From contig NZ_JACIDA010000001.1 in the NCBI RefSeq assembly GCF_014196125.1, positions 558,001 to 622,000 of the forward strand: a stretch of DNA of 64,000 bases, read 5' to 3'. Shown here in pieces: positions 44,655 to 56,359 of this stretch (its first letter is position 1; every line of letters begins with the position of its first letter). This DNA is from Brevundimonas mediterranea (GTDB lineage: Bacteria; Pseudomonadota; Alphaproteobacteria; Caulobacterales; Caulobacteraceae). The position numbers and the translations under genes are program-made. Under the pieces are notes generated by a model. The model had not been told where the DNA came from. It saw only the letters and a program-made list of their open reading frames with translations, and did not search any database.

Positions 44655-45484
44655 CACCATCCTCCCGAAGCTCCGCCGCCGCCGAAGCTTCCGCCGCCGC
44701 CGCCAAATCCGCCGCCGCCGCCGCCGAAACCGCCCCCGCCGCCCCCTCGACCGGCGTTTCTCAAAGCCTCGGACGCCGCCCAGATCAGTATGGGGGTGAC
44801 GCCGTCGCGACGATGACGACGCCCGCGTCCGCCCGAACCGATCACGCCGACCAAAAAGATGATGAAGATCACGCCGATGATGACGACAGGCAGGATCACC
44901 GCGCCGCCCGCGCCCTCTGGTTCGGTCGCCGCGGCCGCCGCCCGCGCCTGGGCCTCGGCCGGATCCAGCTCCAGCTGGGTGATCAGGGCGTCCACGCCCC
45001 TGACGACGCCTGTCTGATAGTCGCCGTCGCGGAAGGCCGGCAGGATGTCGTCGCGGATGACCATGGACGAGAAGGCGTCGGTCAGGATCGGCTCAAGCCC
45101 GTACCCGACTTCGATCCGCACCTTGCGTTCGGTCGGGGCGACGATCAGCAGGGCGCCGTTGTCGCCTTCCTTCTGTCCGATGCCCCAGGCGCGGCCAAGC
45201 TGATAGCCGTAGTCCTCAATCTCCTGGTCCTGCAGGCTGCGGACCGTGACCACGACCAACTGATCGCTGGATTTGGCCTCAAGCGCGGCCAGCTTCTCCG
45301 TCAGCGCCTGTTCGGTCGCGGCGTCCAGCAGATCGGCCTGATCAACCACCCGCCCGGACGGGGGCGGGAAGTCGAGCTTCGTCTGCGCCGTCGCCGGCAG
45401 GGCGAACAGCAGAACGGCCATCAGGCCGAACAGAGCCGTCACGACGCCCGCTGGACGCCGTGTCCGAACGGTGAGGGCGGTCAC
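44654..45484 (-). CDS. TPM-domain protein (YgcG family) with Gly-rich tail
   Basis: 276 residues: signal peptide (about 1-33, LPATAQ), a TPM domain (about 40-165, [24 protein letters not shown] and [17 protein letters not shown]), a membrane helix (about 192-215) and a low-complexity C-terminus of GGGGGGFGG repeats. Family function poorly defined; the plant homologue takes part in photosystem repair. Overlaps lemA by 4 nt. Confidence 0.9.
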   Translation of the reverse strand: MTALTVRTRRPAGVVTALFGLMAVLLFALPATAQTKLDFPPPSGRVVDQADLLDAATEQALTEKLAALEAKSSDQLVVVTVRSLQDQEIEDYGYQLGRAWGIGQKEGDNGALLIVAPTERKVRIEVGYGLEPILTDAFSSMVIRDDILPAFRDGDYQTGVVRGVDALITQLELDPAEAQARAAAAATEPEGAGGAVILPVVIIGVIFIIFLVGVIGSGGRGRRHRRDGVTPILIWAASEALRNAGRGGGGGGFGGGGGGFGGGGGSFGGGGASGGW

Positions 45485-46158
45485 TGCGCCGGCGGGGTCG
45501 AACCCGGGGCGACCGGGGCCGCTGTTCCGCCCGGAGCGGCGGCTGGAGCGCCGCCGAGATTGAAGTTCACCTGGGGCGCCGACTGGGCCTCCGCCGTGGC
45601 GGTGAACAACTGCATCGGCTGCGACCCGCTATGCACCGTCTTGGCCCAGATCACGTTCGGGAAGGTGCGCAGGGTGGTGTTGTAGTCGCGCACGGCCTCA
45701 TTGTAGTCGCGGCGCGCGATGGTGATCCGGTTTTCGGTGCCTTCCAGCTGGGACTGCAGGGTCAGGAAATTCTGATTGGCCTGAAGCTGGGGATAGGCCT
45801 CGACCGAGACCAGCAGCCGCGACAGGGCGCCGGACAGCTGGCCCTGGGCCTGCTGATACTGCTGGAAGGCCTGCGGATTGCTGAGATCGGCGGCCGAGAC
45901 ATTGACCGAAGTGGCGCGGGCGCGGGCGTTGATCACGTCCGTCAGGGTGGTGCGTTCCTGGATCGCCGCGCCCTGGACCGTGGCGACCAGATTGGGCACC
46001 AGGTCGGCGCGACGCTGGTACTGGGCCTGGACGTCGGCCCAGGCCGCCTCGGCCCGTTCCTGCTTGGTCGGGATGGTGTTGTACCCGCAGCCGGTGACGG
46101 CGGGCGCCGCGACGAGCGCTGCGGTCAAAGCCAGAGCGCGAGCGGTTGGACGAGCCAT
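45481..46158 (-). CDS. lemA: LemA-family lipoprotein
   Basis: 225 residues. Signal and lipobox VTGCGYN (Cys24), then the LemA helical bundle (WADVQAQYQRRADLVPNLVATVQG, EGTENRITIARRDYNEAVRDYN) and a Pro/Ala/Gly tail. LemA proteins sit at the envelope with TPM partners, as in this lemA-TPM-TPM operon; biochemical role unclear. Confidence 0.92.
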   Translation of the reverse strand: MARPTARALALTAALVAAPAVTGCGYNTIPTKQERAEAAWADVQAQYQRRADLVPNLVATVQGAAIQERTTLTDVINARARATSVNVSAADLSNPQAFQQYQQAQGQLSGALSRLLVSVEAYPQLQANQNFLTLQSQLEGTENRITIARRDYNEAVRDYNTTLRTFPNVIWAKTVHSGSQPMQLFTATAEAQSAPQVNFNLGGAPAAAPGGTAAPVAPGSTPPAQ

Positions 46159-46219
46159 GGATATTCCCCTGTCGGCGATTGCGCCGGTGCGGCGACTATC
46201 GCCTCAGGACCGCAACGCT

Positions 46220-47143
46220 TCAAGCGTCCAATGGCTCCGGTTCGACGCCGATCAAGCGACAGGCCGCCGAATAGGTGTTGGCCAGCAGGCATGCGATGGT
46301 CATGGGGCCGACGCCGCCGGGGACGGGTGTGATGCGCCCGGCGATCTGGACCGCTTCCCTGAAAGCGACGTCGCCTACGACGCGGGTCCTTCCCTCCGCC
46401 GCCTTGACCGGGTCGGCCGAGGGAACGCGGTTGATGCCGACGTCGATCACGGTCGCGCCCGGCTTGATCCAATCGCCCTTGATCATCTCGGACCGGCCGA
46501 CGGCGGCGACCAGGATGTCGGCGGTGCGGCAGAGGGCAGGCAGGTCGCGCGTCTTGGAATGGGCGATGGTGACGGTGCAGTTCTCAGCCAACAACAGCTG
46601 CGCCATCGGCTTGCCGACGATGTTGGATCGGCCGACGATGACGGCGTTCAGACCAGTCAGATCGCCCAGCTGATCCTTCAGCAACATCAGACTGCCCAGG
46701 GGGGTGCAGGGCACCAGGCCCGGCAGGCCGACCGCAAGGCGTCCCGCGTTGACGACATGGAAACCGTCCACATCCTTGTCGGGATCGATGGCGTCGAGAA
46801 CGACCGACGAGTCGATGTGTTTCGGCAGGGGCAACTGCACCAGTATGCCGTGAATGCCGGCGTCGGCGTTCAACTGGGCGATCAGGGCCAGAAGTTCATC
46901 CTGAGTGGTCGTGTCAGCCAGGCGGTGCGTATCGGACCGCATGCCCGCGCGCAGGGTCGTTTCGCCCTTGTTTCGGACGTAAATCTGGCTGGCGGGGTCT
47001 TCCCCGACGATGACGACGGCCAGGCCCGGCTTGACGCCCTGGCTGGCTTCCAGACGCGCGGCGGCGGCGGCGACGCGGTCCACCAGGTCGACCGAAAAGG
47101 CCTTGCCGTCGATCAGGGTCGCGCGTGCGGGCTCGGCTGACAT
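46220..47143 (-). CDS. folD: Bifunctional methylenetetrahydrofolate dehydrogenase/cyclohydrolase
   Basis: 307 residues. [15 protein letters not shown] (catalytic Tyr/Lys), LPKHID, PCTPLG and the NADP loop [12 protein letters not shown] are all standard FolD elements. It interconverts methylene- and formyl-tetrahydrofolate. Divergent from the PPC gene. Confidence 0.97.
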   Translation of the reverse strand: MSAEPARATLIDGKAFSVDLVDRVAAAAARLEASQGVKPGLAVVIVGEDPASQIYVRNKGETTLRAGMRSDTHRLADTTTQDELLALIAQLNADAGIHGILVQLPLPKHIDSSVVLDAIDPDKDVDGFHVVNAGRLAVGLPGLVPCTPLGSLMLLKDQLGDLTGLNAVIVGRSNIVGKPMAQLLLAENCTVTIAHSKTRDLPALCRTADILVAAVGRSEMIKGDWIKPGATVIDVGINRVPSADPVKAAEGRTRVVGDVAFREAVQIAGRITPVPGGVGPMTIACLLANTYSAACRLIGVEPEPLDA

Positions 47144-47233
47144 GGGGAAGACTCCGGGGGAATGAGGATGCGGCGATTTACAGCCGTCATGGTTCGGCGT
47201 CTATGATCCGCGACAAACTCCGGAGTGTTCTTG

Positions 47234-49063
47234 ATGAAGCGTTCGTCCCTCGTCGCCGCCGCCAGCGCCCTTGCCCTCGTCTGGGCCGCCTCGCCCGCCT
47301 TGGCTCAGGACGTTCAGGGCCTGCGCATCGGGGCTGCGGTGGATGGCGCATTGACCGAGACGGACGCGGCCACGACCGGCGACGACGCCTATCGTTATGA
47401 CGCCTACCGATTCGAAGCGCGTGCGGGCCAGAGGCTGGAGGCTGTGCTGCGGTCCGACGCTTTCGACGCCTATCTGGCCGTCTATGCCGAAGGCGGCGAT
47501 GAACCGCTGGCCGAAGATGACGACGGCTTGGGCGAAGGCACGGACGCACGGCTGCGCTTCACGCCGGAAACCAGCGGGACCTACGTGTTGCGCGCCCGCA
47601 CCCTGGCCGGCCTGGAAGGCGGGGACTACAGCCTGTCCCTGCGTGAACGTCCCGCCCCCCCGCGCGCGCCGCGTCCGGTCGGCCTTCGTGTCGGCGACGA
47701 GCGGGCCGGGGCGCTGACGGACCGGGACCCGGAGCAGGAAGACGGCGGCCGTTACGACGCCTACAGCTTCCGCGCGTCTACAGGTCAGAGAGTGATCGTC
47801 ACCCTGGAATCCGAGGCCTTCGATCCATTGGTCCGCGTCGGCCGGATGAGCGGGGCCGACTTCGTCGAACTGGCTCAGAACGACGATGGACCCGACGACG
47901 GACTGAACTCGCGCCTGGTCTTCGGCGCACCGACCGCTGGGGATTATGTGATTCGCGCGACCGCCCTGAGGGACGGGGAGGGCGCCTACACCCTGGGTCT
48001 GGCGGAAGCGCCGCCTGCGCCGCCGGCCAAGCCCATCGCCATCGGCGACAGCCTGGATGCGAGCCTGAACGATGAGACGGGACGGAATGACGACGGTCAG
48101 CGCACCGAATTCTATCGGTTCACGGCCGAGGCGGGCCAGCGCGTCGCCATCGAGATGTCGTCGAAGGATTTCGACACCTATCTGACCCTGCGTAAGGCGT
48201 CGGATAATTCGGTCCTGGATCAGGACGACGACGGTGCCGGTTCGGGCACGGACTCACGCATCGTCCAGACGTTGGAGACTGCCGGCGACTATGTGATCGA
48301 GGCGCGCGCCCTGGACGATGACGGCGAAGGCCGTTTCACCCTCAAGATCAGCGAAGTCGCCCCGCCCCCTGCGCCGTCTGCGATCACCTTCGGCCAGACC
48401 GTGGAAGGCGAGATCACGCCCGAAAAGCCCCAGAGCGACGAGGGCAAACACTATGACGCCTATGCGTTCACGGGCCAGGAAGGCCAGCGCGTCCAGGCCG
48501 TTCTGCGATCCGGCGATTTCGACGCCTATCTTGAGATCAGCGGCGCCGAGGGCGAGTTTTCCGCTCTGTCGAGCGATGACGACGGCCTGGGCGAAGGCAC
48601 GGATTCGCGACTGAACTTCACCCTTCCGTCGTCCGGCGGCTACATCCTGCGGGCCTCCCCCCTGTCGAACGAGGAGAAGGGCCTTTATTCGCTGGAGTTG
48701 ATCGATCGCGGCCCCGAGCCCAAGCCCGGCAGTATTCTGGTCGGCGCGACGGCGCGCGGCACGCTGAGCCTGTCCGACGCACTGATCGATGGGGGCGCCT
48801 ATTATGACGCCTATAGGTTCCAGGCGAAGAAGGACGAGAAACTGCGGATCACCCTGGTCTCCAACGCCTTCGACGCCTTCATCGACCTGGGCGAGGATGG
48901 CGAGGACTTCACCAGCCTGGCCACGGATGACGACAGTCTTTCGGACACCCACGCCAAGCTGGACTGGACCGCGCCGGAAGACGGCTGGTTCGTCGTCCGA
49001 GCCCGGTCGTTGGGCCCGAATGAGACGGGCGCCTATGCCCTGACCTTCGAACGCCAGCCCTGA
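47234..49063 (+). CDS. Secreted protein of five Asp-rich PPC-type repeats
   Basis: 609 residues. Signal peptide with cleavage after residue 24 (PALA|Q). The remainder is five tandem domains of about 110 residues (about 30-138, 148-257, 267-374, 383-490, 500-607), each with a Y-DAY-F strand, FDAYL strand and a [17 protein letters not shown] loop (95-107, 216-228, 331-343, 448-460, 565-576), the pattern of bacterial pre-peptidase C-terminal (PPC) domains. There is no peptidase domain, so it is a free-standing repeat protein. The Asp loops look calcium-binding (inference). ATG 47234 follows CGGAG. Divergent from folD. Confidence 0.85.
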   Translation: MKRSSLVAAASALALVWAASPALAQDVQGLRIGAAVDGALTETDAATTGDDAYRYDAYRFEARAGQRLEAVLRSDAFDAYLAVYAEGGDEPLAEDDDGLGEGTDARLRFTPETSGTYVLRARTLAGLEGGDYSLSLRERPAPPRAPRPVGLRVGDERAGALTDRDPEQEDGGRYDAYSFRASTGQRVIVTLESEAFDPLVRVGRMSGADFVELAQNDDGPDDGLNSRLVFGAPTAGDYVIRATALRDGEGAYTLGLAEAPPAPPAKPIAIGDSLDASLNDETGRNDDGQRTEFYRFTAEAGQRVAIEMSSKDFDTYLTLRKASDNSVLDQDDDGAGSGTDSRIVQTLETAGDYVIEARALDDDGEGRFTLKISEVAPPPAPSAITFGQTVEGEITPEKPQSDEGKHYDAYAFTGQEGQRVQAVLRSGDFDAYLEISGAEGEFSALSSDDDGLGEGTDSRLNFTLPSSGGYILRASPLSNEEKGLYSLELIDRGPEPKPGSILVGATARGTLSLSDALIDGGAYYDAYRFQAKKDEKLRITLVSNAFDAFIDLGEDGEDFTSLATDDDSLSDTHAKLDWTAPEDGWFVVRARSLGPNETGAYALTFERQP

Positions 49064-49104
49064 CCGCCCCATCCGAGCCACGATCCGGTCCTAAGGCGAG
49101 CCGA

Positions 49105-50148
49105 ATGACCGACGCTATTTCGCCCGGCGCTCCAGGCCGCAAGGATCAGCACCTCGACGTGGTGCTGTCCGGGCGCGGTCGGCACGCCCGCGACGCCGGG
49201 TTCGACGCGATCCGGTTCGCGCATGAGGCTCTGCCCGATCTGGATCATGACAAGATCGACCTGGGCGCCGACTTCCTGGGACGCCGATTGAAGGCGCCCC
49301 TGCTGATCAGCGCCATGACGGGCGGTCCGGCGCGGGCCGAGGCCGTGAACGCCCGTCTGGCCGAGGCGGCCCAGCACCTGGGAATCGCACTGGCGGTCGG
49401 GTCGCAACGCACGGCTCTGGAAGAGGGGACCAGCGGCGGTCTGGACAGGGGGCTGCGTCACCGGGCGCCCGACACTCCCATCCTGGCCAATATCGGCGCG
49501 GCGCAACTGACGCGGGGGTTCGGTCTGGACGAGGCGCGGCGGGTGATCGAGATGATCGGTGCGGATGCCCTGGTCGTGCACCTGAACCCGCTTCAGGAAG
49601 CCTGTCAGCCCGAAGGCGATCGCGACTGGTGGGGCGTCGGCGCCGCACTGGAGGCTTTGATCCGCAGGATCGAGGTTCCTGTGGTGGTCAAGGAGACCGG
49701 GGCCGGCCTGTCGGGCCGAACCGCGCGCCGCCTGATCGACATGGGCGCCGCCGCTGTGGATATCGCCGGCGCGGGCGGTTCGAACTGGGCGCTCATCGAG
49801 GGCGAGCGGGCGACGGATCCGGCCGACAGGGCCCACGCCGCCGCCTTTGGCGACTGGGGCATGCCGACGGCGCGGGCCATCGTCGAGGTGCGCCGGGCCT
49901 GTCCGGACGCGGTCGTGATCGGTTCGGGCGGCGTGCGCGACGGTCTGGACGTCGCGCGCGCGATCCGCCTTGGGGCCGACCTCGCAGGCCAGGCCGCCGG
50001 CGTCCTGTCGGCGGCGATGGTGTCCACGGAGGCGGTGGTCGCCCATTTCCAACTGGTCATGCGCCAGTTGAGAACCGTCTGCTTCTGCACGAATTCCGCT
50101 AATCTTTCAGCCCTGCGCCGGGCGCCGCTTCAGCCGCTGGACGAATAG
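49105..50148 (+). CDS. fni: Type 2 isopentenyl-diphosphate delta-isomerase
   Basis: 347 residues of the FMN/NAD(P)H-dependent IDI-2 family. [60 protein letters not shown] and [15 protein letters not shown] are typical TIM-barrel FMN motifs. It interconverts IPP and DMAPP for isoprenoids. Convergent with hutH (11 nt gap). Confidence 0.93.
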   Translation: MTDAISPGAPGRKDQHLDVVLSGRGRHARDAGFDAIRFAHEALPDLDHDKIDLGADFLGRRLKAPLLISAMTGGPARAEAVNARLAEAAQHLGIALAVGSQRTALEEGTSGGLDRGLRHRAPDTPILANIGAAQLTRGFGLDEARRVIEMIGADALVVHLNPLQEACQPEGDRDWWGVGAALEALIRRIEVPVVVKETGAGLSGRTARRLIDMGAAAVDIAGAGGSNWALIEGERATDPADRAHAAAFGDWGMPTARAIVEVRRACPDAVVIGSGGVRDGLDVARAIRLGADLAGQAAGVLSAAMVSTEAVVAHFQLVMRQLRTVCFCTNSANLSALRRAPLQPLDE

Positions 50149-50159
50149 AGGTCAGCGAC

Positions 50160-51689
50160 CTATGCGGACGGCAGCAGGTCGTGCGCGAAGAGGCGATACC
50201 GTCCCGCGCGCACGCCGTCGGTCGCCCTGGCGATATCCGGCGCGAAATAGTGGTCGCTGGCGTAGGGCGCGGCCGCTTCACGCACGACGGTGACGACCTG
50301 TTCCAGCAGGGGCGAACTGGTCAAGGGGCGATGGAATTCCAGCCCTTGGGCCGCCGCCAGCAACTCGATTCCCACCACGGTCGCCGTATTCTCGGCCATG
50401 TCCAGCAGCCGCCTCGCGCCGTGGGTCGCCATCGAGACATGGTCTTCCTGATTGGCGCTGGTGGGAACCGTGTCCACGCTGCAGGGATGGGCCACCATCC
50501 GGTTTTCGGCGACCAGGGCCGCCGCCGTGACCTGGGCGATCATGAAACCCGAGTTCAGGCCGCTTTCCTTGACCAGGAAGGCCGGCAGTTCGCTCATTTT
50601 CGGATCGACCAGGATGGCGGTCCGGCGTTCGGAGATATTGCCGATCTCGCACAGGGCCATGGCGATCTGATCAGCAGCAAAAGCAACAGGTTCAGCGTGG
50701 AAGTTTCCACCTGATATGACATCTCCGTCCTCAATGAAGACCAGAGGATTGTCGGTCACGGCGTTGGCTTCACGTTCCAGCGTGGCGGCCGCCGTGGCCA
50801 GGACGTCCAGCACCGCCCCCATGACCTGAGGCTGACAGCGCAGCGAATAGGGGTCCTGCACCTTGGCGCAGTCGTCGCGGTGGCTGTCGCGGATGGCCGA
50901 ACCCGCCATCAGGGTTCTGAGCCGTGCGGCCACGGCGATCTGACCGGGTTGCCCCCGAAGGGCGTGGATGCGGGCGTCGAACGGCGCGTCCGATCCCTTC
51001 AGGGCGTCGACCGACAGGGCCCCCGCCGCCACGCCGGCGGCGAAGACCGCCTCGGCTGCGAACAGACCCGCCAGGGCCAGGGCGGTCGAACACTGCGTCC
51101 CGTTCAGCAGCGCCAGCCCCTCCTTCGGTCCCAGGACCAGAGGCTTGAGCCCGGCCCGCTCAAGCGCGGACTCGGCTTCCAAAGTCTCGCCCTTTTGCCG
51201 GGCCTCGCCGACCCCGATCAGGACGCAGCTCATATGGGCCAGAGGAGCCAGATCGCCCGAGGCCCCGACCGAGCCCTTGGACGGGATACAGGGCAGGATG
51301 TCGGCGTTGACGAGGGCGATCAGGGCTTCGAGCGTCTCGCGCCGAATACCTGAGGCGCCTCGGCACAGGGAGGCGATCTTCAGTACCATCAGCAGCCGCG
51401 TCACGCTGTCCGGCAGCAGGGGACCGACCCCGCACGCATGACTGAGCACCAGGTTCCGCTGCAAGGTCTCCAGGTCGGCGGGCGCGATGGAGGTGTTGGC
51501 CAGCAGGCCGAACCCGGTGTTGACCCCATAGACGGTGCGGCCTTCGGCCACGATGGCGGCGATGGTCGCGGCGCTCTTTTCCACGTCACTCCAGGCTTCC
51601 GGCGCCACGGCGACCGTCACGGGGCTGTCTAGGACGCGGCGCAATTGGGCCAGGGTCAGGGGCGAACGGCCGAGGGTCAGGGTCGTCAT
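50160..51689 (-). CDS. hutH: Histidine ammonia-lyase
   Basis: 509 residues; converts L-histidine to urocanate and ammonia. The autocatalytic MIO prosthetic group comes from Ala143-Ser144-Gly145 in [12 protein letters not shown]. Other family elements: YGVNTGFG (53-60), QEDHVSM. Last gene of hutGUH, 5 nt after hutU. Confidence 0.97.
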   Translation of the reverse strand: MTTLTLGRSPLTLAQLRRVLDSPVTVAVAPEAWSDVEKSAATIAAIVAEGRTVYGVNTGFGLLANTSIAPADLETLQRNLVLSHACGVGPLLPDSVTRLLMVLKIASLCRGASGIRRETLEALIALVNADILPCIPSKGSVGASGDLAPLAHMSCVLIGVGEARQKGETLEAESALERAGLKPLVLGPKEGLALLNGTQCSTALALAGLFAAEAVFAAGVAAGALSVDALKGSDAPFDARIHALRGQPGQIAVAARLRTLMAGSAIRDSHRDDCAKVQDPYSLRCQPQVMGAVLDVLATAAATLEREANAVTDNPLVFIEDGDVISGGNFHAEPVAFAADQIAMALCEIGNISERRTAILVDPKMSELPAFLVKESGLNSGFMIAQVTAAALVAENRMVAHPCSVDTVPTSANQEDHVSMATHGARRLLDMAENTATVVGIELLAAAQGLEFHRPLTSSPLLEQVVTVVREAAAPYASDHYFAPDIARATDGVRAGRYRLFAHDLLPSA

Positions 51690-51694
51690 GGAGA

Positions 51695-53359
51695 TCAGGC
51701 CTTCAGGCTGGGGAGGTTCAGGCCGTGTTCGCGGGCCGCCGCGCGGGCGATGTCGTAACCGGCGTCCGCATGGCGCATGACGCCCGTCGCCGGATCATTC
51801 CACAAGACCCGCTCCAGCCGCTGCGCCGCTTCCGGCGTGCCGTCGGCGACGATCACGACGCCCGAATGCTGGGAATAGCCCATGCCGACCCCGCCGCCGT
51901 GGTGCAGCGAGACCCAGCTGGCGCCCGAGGCGGTGTTCAGAAGCGCGTTGAGCAGGGGCCAGTCCGAAACGGCGTCCGATCCGTCCATCATGGCCTCGGT
52001 CTCACGGTTCGGGCTGGCGACAGAGCCCGAGTCGAGATGATCCCGGCCGATCACGATCGGTCCCGACAATTCACCGGACGCCACCATGTCGTTGAACATC
52101 AGGCCCGCCCGGTGGCGGTCTCCCAATCCGATCCAGCAGATTCTCGCCGGAAGTCCTTGGAAGGCTATACGTTCTCCGGCCATGTCGAGCCAGCGATGCA
52201 GACCTGCGTTGTCCGGGAACAGCCGCTTCATCACCGCATCGGTCTTGCGAATGTCGTCCGGATCACCGGTCAGGGCCGCCCATCGGAACGGTCCGATCCC
52301 GCGGCAGAACAGGGGGCGGATATAGGCGGGGACGAAGCCGGGAAAGTCGAACGCGTTCGTCACCCCTTCGTCAAAGGCGACCTGACGGATATTGTTGCCA
52401 TAGTCGACGACAGGAACCCCGGCCGACTGAAAGTCGAGCATGGCGCGGACGTGGGCCACGATGGAGGGGCGGGCGGCCGCCGCGACCGAGGCCGGTTCGC
52501 TGACCCGCTTGTCTTCCCACTCGGCGACGGTCCAGCCGGCCGGCAGATAGCCGTTCACCAGGTCATGCGCGCTGGTCTGGTCCGTCACCAGATCCGGGCG
52601 CACGCCGCGTTTGACCATTTCAGGCAAGATGTCGGCGGCGTTTCCCAACAGGCCGACAGATATGGGTTTTCCAGTCCGATTTGCGTCTTCGATCAGGGCC
52701 AGGGCTTCGTCCAGGCTCTGGGCCGCCACATCAAGATAGCGTGTCTTCAGACGCATCTCGATCCGGCTTTGCTGGCATTCCACCGCCAGGCAGGACGCCC
52801 CCGCCATGGTCGCGGCCAAGGTCTGTGCCCCGCCCATGCCGCCCAGGCCTGCCGTCACAATCCATTTTCCGGACCAGTCACCGCCGTAATGCTGGCGGCC
52901 CGCCTCCATGAAGGTCTCATACGTGCCCTGCACGATGCCCTGGGTGCCGATGTAGATCCAGGATCCGGCCGTCATCTGGCCGTACATCATCAAGCCCTTG
53001 CGATCGAGCTCCGAGAAATGCTCCCAGGTCGCCCATTTGGGCACGAGGTTGGAGTTGGCGATCAAGACCCGGGGCGCATCGGCATGGGTGCGGAACACCC
53101 CGACCGGCTTGCCAGACTGGACCAGCAGGGTCTCGTCGGCCTCCAGCGTTTTCAGGGTCTCCACGATCCTGTCGAAGGCGGCCCAATTGCGCGCCGCCTT
53201 GCCGATGCCGCCATAGACGACAAGATCCTGAGGCCGTTCAGCCACTTCGGGATCAAGATTGTTCATCAACATTCGCATGGCCGCCTCGGCCGCCCAGGTC
53301 TTGGCCGTCCTTTCCGATCCGCGCGGGCTTCGGATGACGCGAGCGTTGGGCTGGTTCAT
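51695..53359 (-). CDS. hutU: Urocanate hydratase
   Basis: 554 residues; NAD-dependent hydration of urocanate to imidazolonepropionate. [30 protein letters not shown] is visible near the start (positions 30-60), GGMGGAQ the NAD loop and [20 protein letters not shown] the active-site segment. Overlaps the hutG stop by 4 nt. Confidence 0.97.
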   Translation of the reverse strand: MNQPNARVIRSPRGSERTAKTWAAEAAMRMLMNNLDPEVAERPQDLVVYGGIGKAARNWAAFDRIVETLKTLEADETLLVQSGKPVGVFRTHADAPRVLIANSNLVPKWATWEHFSELDRKGLMMYGQMTAGSWIYIGTQGIVQGTYETFMEAGRQHYGGDWSGKWIVTAGLGGMGGAQTLAATMAGASCLAVECQQSRIEMRLKTRYLDVAAQSLDEALALIEDANRTGKPISVGLLGNAADILPEMVKRGVRPDLVTDQTSAHDLVNGYLPAGWTVAEWEDKRVSEPASVAAAARPSIVAHVRAMLDFQSAGVPVVDYGNNIRQVAFDEGVTNAFDFPGFVPAYIRPLFCRGIGPFRWAALTGDPDDIRKTDAVMKRLFPDNAGLHRWLDMAGERIAFQGLPARICWIGLGDRHRAGLMFNDMVASGELSGPIVIGRDHLDSGSVASPNRETEAMMDGSDAVSDWPLLNALLNTASGASWVSLHHGGGVGMGYSQHSGVVIVADGTPEAAQRLERVLWNDPATGVMRHADAGYDIARAAAREHGLNLPSLKA

Positions 53360-54177
53360 GTCTGGCTCTCGGCGAAGGCGATACAGGCGGTCAGGACGCG
53401 GTGCAGGTTTCGACGCATCGCCTCGGCCCGCTCCGGCTCATAGGGACTGGGCCAATTGTCGGGCGACAAAAGGCTCGCTGGGTCGCCCATGTATCCCCGG
53501 TCCGCCAGTTCCATCTGGATAGCGTGAACGCCGGCGTGGGGCCGGCCGTAGTGACGCGTGGTCCAGCCGCCCTTGAACCGGCCGTTGACGATCAGGCTGG
53601 AGCCGCTGATCGCGCAGGCGGCCTCGACGGCTTGGGTCAGTTCGGGGGCGCAGGTGGTCCCGTCGTTGTCGCCGATATTGAACTGGGGCAGTTCGCCGGC
53701 GAACAGCCGCGGGACGACAGAACGGATCGAATGGGCGTCATAGAGGACGACGGGGCCACGGGCGCGCAGCCGGTCGATCTGGGCCTTCAGCTGGGCATGA
53801 TAGGGATCAAACCAGGTCGCGCGACGCTCTGCGATCTCGGCCGCATCGGGCGCTTCGCCGGCCCGATACAGGGGCTCGCCGTCGAAGGTCTCGACCGGGC
53901 AGAGGCCCGTGGTGGTCATGCCGGGATACAGGGACACGCCGGATGGATCGCGGTTCACGTCGATGACGCTGCGCGAAATTGAGGTGCGAACCAGGGTTGC
54001 ATCCAGATCGACGGCGAAATCATAGAGCCGATCCACCCACCAGTCGGCGTCCTTGCGCGCCAGCCAGGGGGATCGAAGCCGCGCCATCAGGGCGTCCGGG
54101 ATTTCGGTCCCCGTGTGCGGCAAGCCGATCACCAGCGGCCCCGAGCCTTCATGGACGGTCAGCCAGTCACGCGTCAT
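53356..54177 (-). CDS. hutG: N-formylglutamate deformylase
   Basis: 273 residues of the N-formylglutamate amidohydrolase family; releases formate and glutamate in the final step of this histidine route. [35 protein letters not shown] and [13 protein letters not shown] are typical. Start at ATG 54177, after the operator; the longer in-frame ORF would run through the operator into hutF. First gene of hutGUH. Confidence 0.92.
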   Translation of the reverse strand: MTRDWLTVHEGSGPLVIGLPHTGTEIPDALMARLRSPWLARKDADWWVDRLYDFAVDLDATLVRTSISRSVIDVNRDPSGVSLYPGMTTTGLCPVETFDGEPLYRAGEAPDAAEIAERRATWFDPYHAQLKAQIDRLRARGPVVLYDAHSIRSVVPRLFAGELPQFNIGDNDGTTCAPELTQAVEAACAISGSSLIVNGRFKGGWTTRHYGRPHAGVHAIQMELADRGYMGDPASLLSPDNWPSPYEPERAEAMRRNLHRVLTACIAFAESQT

Positions 54178-54210
54178 CTCGGCCTCCCTCGCCAAATCGA
54201 TCCGTCGTGG

Positions 54211-54224
54211 TATGTCTAGACATA
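54211..54224. promoter_or_regulatory. HutC operator palindrome
   Basis: A perfect 14-bp palindrome TATGTCTAGACATA lies in the 74-bp gap between divergent hutG and hutF. Its core GTCTAGAC fits the GTMTAKAC consensus known for HutC-subfamily GntR regulators, and the gene for such a regulator is two genes away. One operator would control both operons. Confidence 0.75.
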
Positions 54225-54251
54225 TTGATCGCAACAAGACGGACCTGTCCA

Positions 54252-55640
54252 GTGAGCCTTGAGTCGCAGCCTGTGGATCGCACCCTCTGGTTCGAGGCCG
54301 CCCTCTTGCCGGACGGCTGGGCGCGGGATGTGCGGATCGGCATTGCGAGGGGTCGGATTTCAAGCCTCGAGACCGGCGTATCCCGCGGACCCGCGGACGA
54401 AGGAGACGGCGTGGCCTTGCCGGGCGTCGTCAATGTCCACAGCCACGCCTTCCAGCGCGCCATGGCCGGGCTGACCGAGGCGCGTGGGCCCCAGGGCCAA
54501 CACGGCGATGATGATTTCTGGTCCTGGCGTGACCTGATGTACCGCTTCCTTGATCGGGGCGGGCCCGAAGAGATCGAGGCCATCACCGCCCTGGCCTTCG
54601 CTGAAATGCTGGAGGGCGGCTTCACCCGCGTCGCCGAGTTCCACTATCTTCACAACGCCCCGTCCGGCGCGGCCTATGCCGACTGCGGAGAGATCGCGGC
54701 CCGGATTGTCGCGGCGGCAAAGACGACGGGCATCGCCCTGACCTTGCTGCCGGTCTTCTACGCCCACGCCGGATTTGGCGGCCTGGCGCCGACCCAGGGG
54801 CAGAGACGGTTCATCACCGATCTGGATGGGTTCGCGGATCTGACCGACCGTTGCCGCGTCCTAACCGCAGACATGGCGGACGCTGTTATCGGTGTCGCGC
54901 CGCACAGCCTGCGGGCCGTCAGCCCGGTTGAACTGGCCGCCATGCCCGCTCTGTCGGGCGATGGGCCCATCCATATCCATGTGGCCGAACAGACCAAGGA
55001 GGTCGAAGACTGTCTGGCCTGGTCCGGCGCCCGACCGGTGGAATGGCTGCTCGCCAACGCCCCGGTTGATCCGCGCTGGTGTCTGATCCACTCGACCCAT
55101 GTGACCGAGGCGGAGTGGCGGGGCGTGATCGAACGGGGCGCGGTCGTCGGCCTGTGCCCGATCACGGAGGCCAATCTGGGCGACGGCGTCTTTCCGGCCG
55201 CCGCCTATGCGCGGGCGGGCGGGCGGTTCGGCATCGGGACGGACTCCAATGTGCAGATTGGCGTGGCCGAGGAACTGCGGATGCTGGAGTACAGCCAGCG
55301 GCTGGCCTTGAGGGGTCGATCAGTCATGGCGGATGCCGATCGCTCGACAGGCCGCGCCCTGTTCGAACGCGCGCTGGCGGGCGGGCGTCAGGCCGGCGGC
55401 GCGGCAGAGGAACTGGTCATCGGCGGATCGGCCGATCTTGTTTGCCTGGATACGCGCGGCGTCGGTTTCCATGGCCGTTCGGGCGACGCCCTGCTGGACA
55501 GCTGGATCTTCGGTGCGACAGCCGGCGCCGTCGCCTCGGTCTGGCGAGCGGGACGGCAGGTGGTGCGGGACGGGCGGCATGTGGCGCGCGACGCCATCGA
55601 GACACGGTACCGCAAGGCCTTGGACACGGTGCTGGGATGA
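54252..55640 (+). CDS. hutF: Formimidoylglutamate deiminase
   Basis: 462 residues of the amidohydrolase superfamily; converts N-formimidoyl-glutamate to N-formylglutamate, which HutG then hydrolyses. VNVHSHAFQRAM holds the metal-binding HxH, HVAEQTKEVEDC another His, and GTDSNVQIGVAEELRMLEY the metal Asp. Start is a GTG at 54252; a GTG at 54273 is equally possible. Overlaps hutC by 4 nt (ATGA). Confidence 0.93.
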   Translation: MSLESQPVDRTLWFEAALLPDGWARDVRIGIARGRISSLETGVSRGPADEGDGVALPGVVNVHSHAFQRAMAGLTEARGPQGQHGDDDFWSWRDLMYRFLDRGGPEEIEAITALAFAEMLEGGFTRVAEFHYLHNAPSGAAYADCGEIAARIVAAAKTTGIALTLLPVFYAHAGFGGLAPTQGQRRFITDLDGFADLTDRCRVLTADMADAVIGVAPHSLRAVSPVELAAMPALSGDGPIHIHVAEQTKEVEDCLAWSGARPVEWLLANAPVDPRWCLIHSTHVTEAEWRGVIERGAVVGLCPITEANLGDGVFPAAAYARAGGRFGIGTDSNVQIGVAEELRMLEYSQRLALRGRSVMADADRSTGRALFERALAGGRQAGGAAEELVIGGSADLVCLDTRGVGFHGRSGDALLDSWIFGATAGAVASVWRAGRQVVRDGRHVARDAIETRYRKALDTVLG

Positions 55641-56359
55641 CGCCGGATCCGCTGCATCGCAGAATCTACGCGGATCTCGAAGGTCGCATCCTCTCGGGCG
55701 AGCTTTCGCCGGGTGCGCGTATCCCTTTTGAACACGAATTGACCGCTCAATACGGCTGTTCGCGCGCCACAGTTTCAAAAGCCCTGTCGGAACTGGCGGG
55801 CAGGGGGCTGGTCACACGGCGTCGTCGCGCCGGCAGCTTCGTCGCCCAGCCCAAGGCCCATGCCGCCTTCCTGGCCATCCCCGATCTGCGGGCCGAGGTG
55901 ATGGAGCGGGGCCAGGCCTATGGCTACAGGCTGCTGGACCAGAAGCAACGCGGTCCGGACGGCGGCGCCGAAATCGAACTCGCCGCCGGCGGTCCGCTGC
56001 TGGCCTTGACCTGTCTGCATAGTGCGGATTCAGTTCCGCTGGCCCTGGAGCATCGGCTGATTGCTCTGGCGGTTGCGCCTCAAGCGATAAAGGTAAACTT
56101 TCAATCCACTCCGCCTGGAACCTGGCTTCTGGACTATGAACCCTGGACCGAGGCCGAGAACCGGATCGGCGCCGTGGAAGCCGACGCCCTGACGGCGCGT
56201 CTATTACAGATCAAGCCCGGCGCAGCCTGTCTGTCCGTCGAAAGACGAACCTGGCGCGACGGCCAGGGCGTCACGCGGGTACGTCAGGTGTTTCCAGGGG
56301 ATCGCTTTGATCTGGTGGCCCTGTTCTCTTCCGCCCACGCTAAGGATCCGAGCCGATGA
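55637..56359 (+). CDS. hutC: HutC, GntR-family histidine utilisation repressor
   Basis: 240 residues: an N-terminal winged HTH (about 5-68, [20 protein letters not shown]) and a UTRA effector domain (about 90-235, ending [14 protein letters not shown]). HutC proteins are displaced from DNA by urocanate. It sits inside the plus-strand operon (hutF-hutC-hutI) and would repress both hut operons via the palindrome at 54211-54224. Confidence 0.93.
   Translation: MTPDPLHRRIYADLEGRILSGELSPGARIPFEHELTAQYGCSRATVSKALSELAGRGLVTRRRRAGSFVAQPKAHAAFLAIPDLRAEVMERGQAYGYRLLDQKQRGPDGGAEIELAAGGPLLALTCLHSADSVPLALEHRLIALAVAPQAIKVNFQSTPPGTWLLDYEPWTEAENRIGAVEADALTARLLQIKPGAACLSVERRTWRDGQGVTRVRQVFPGDRFDLVALFSSAHAKDPSR

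Noticed and set aside
44665..44760. CCGCCG-rich run that looks like a simple DNA repeat
   Set aside because: It encodes the Gly-rich tail of the TPM protein and needs no other explanation.
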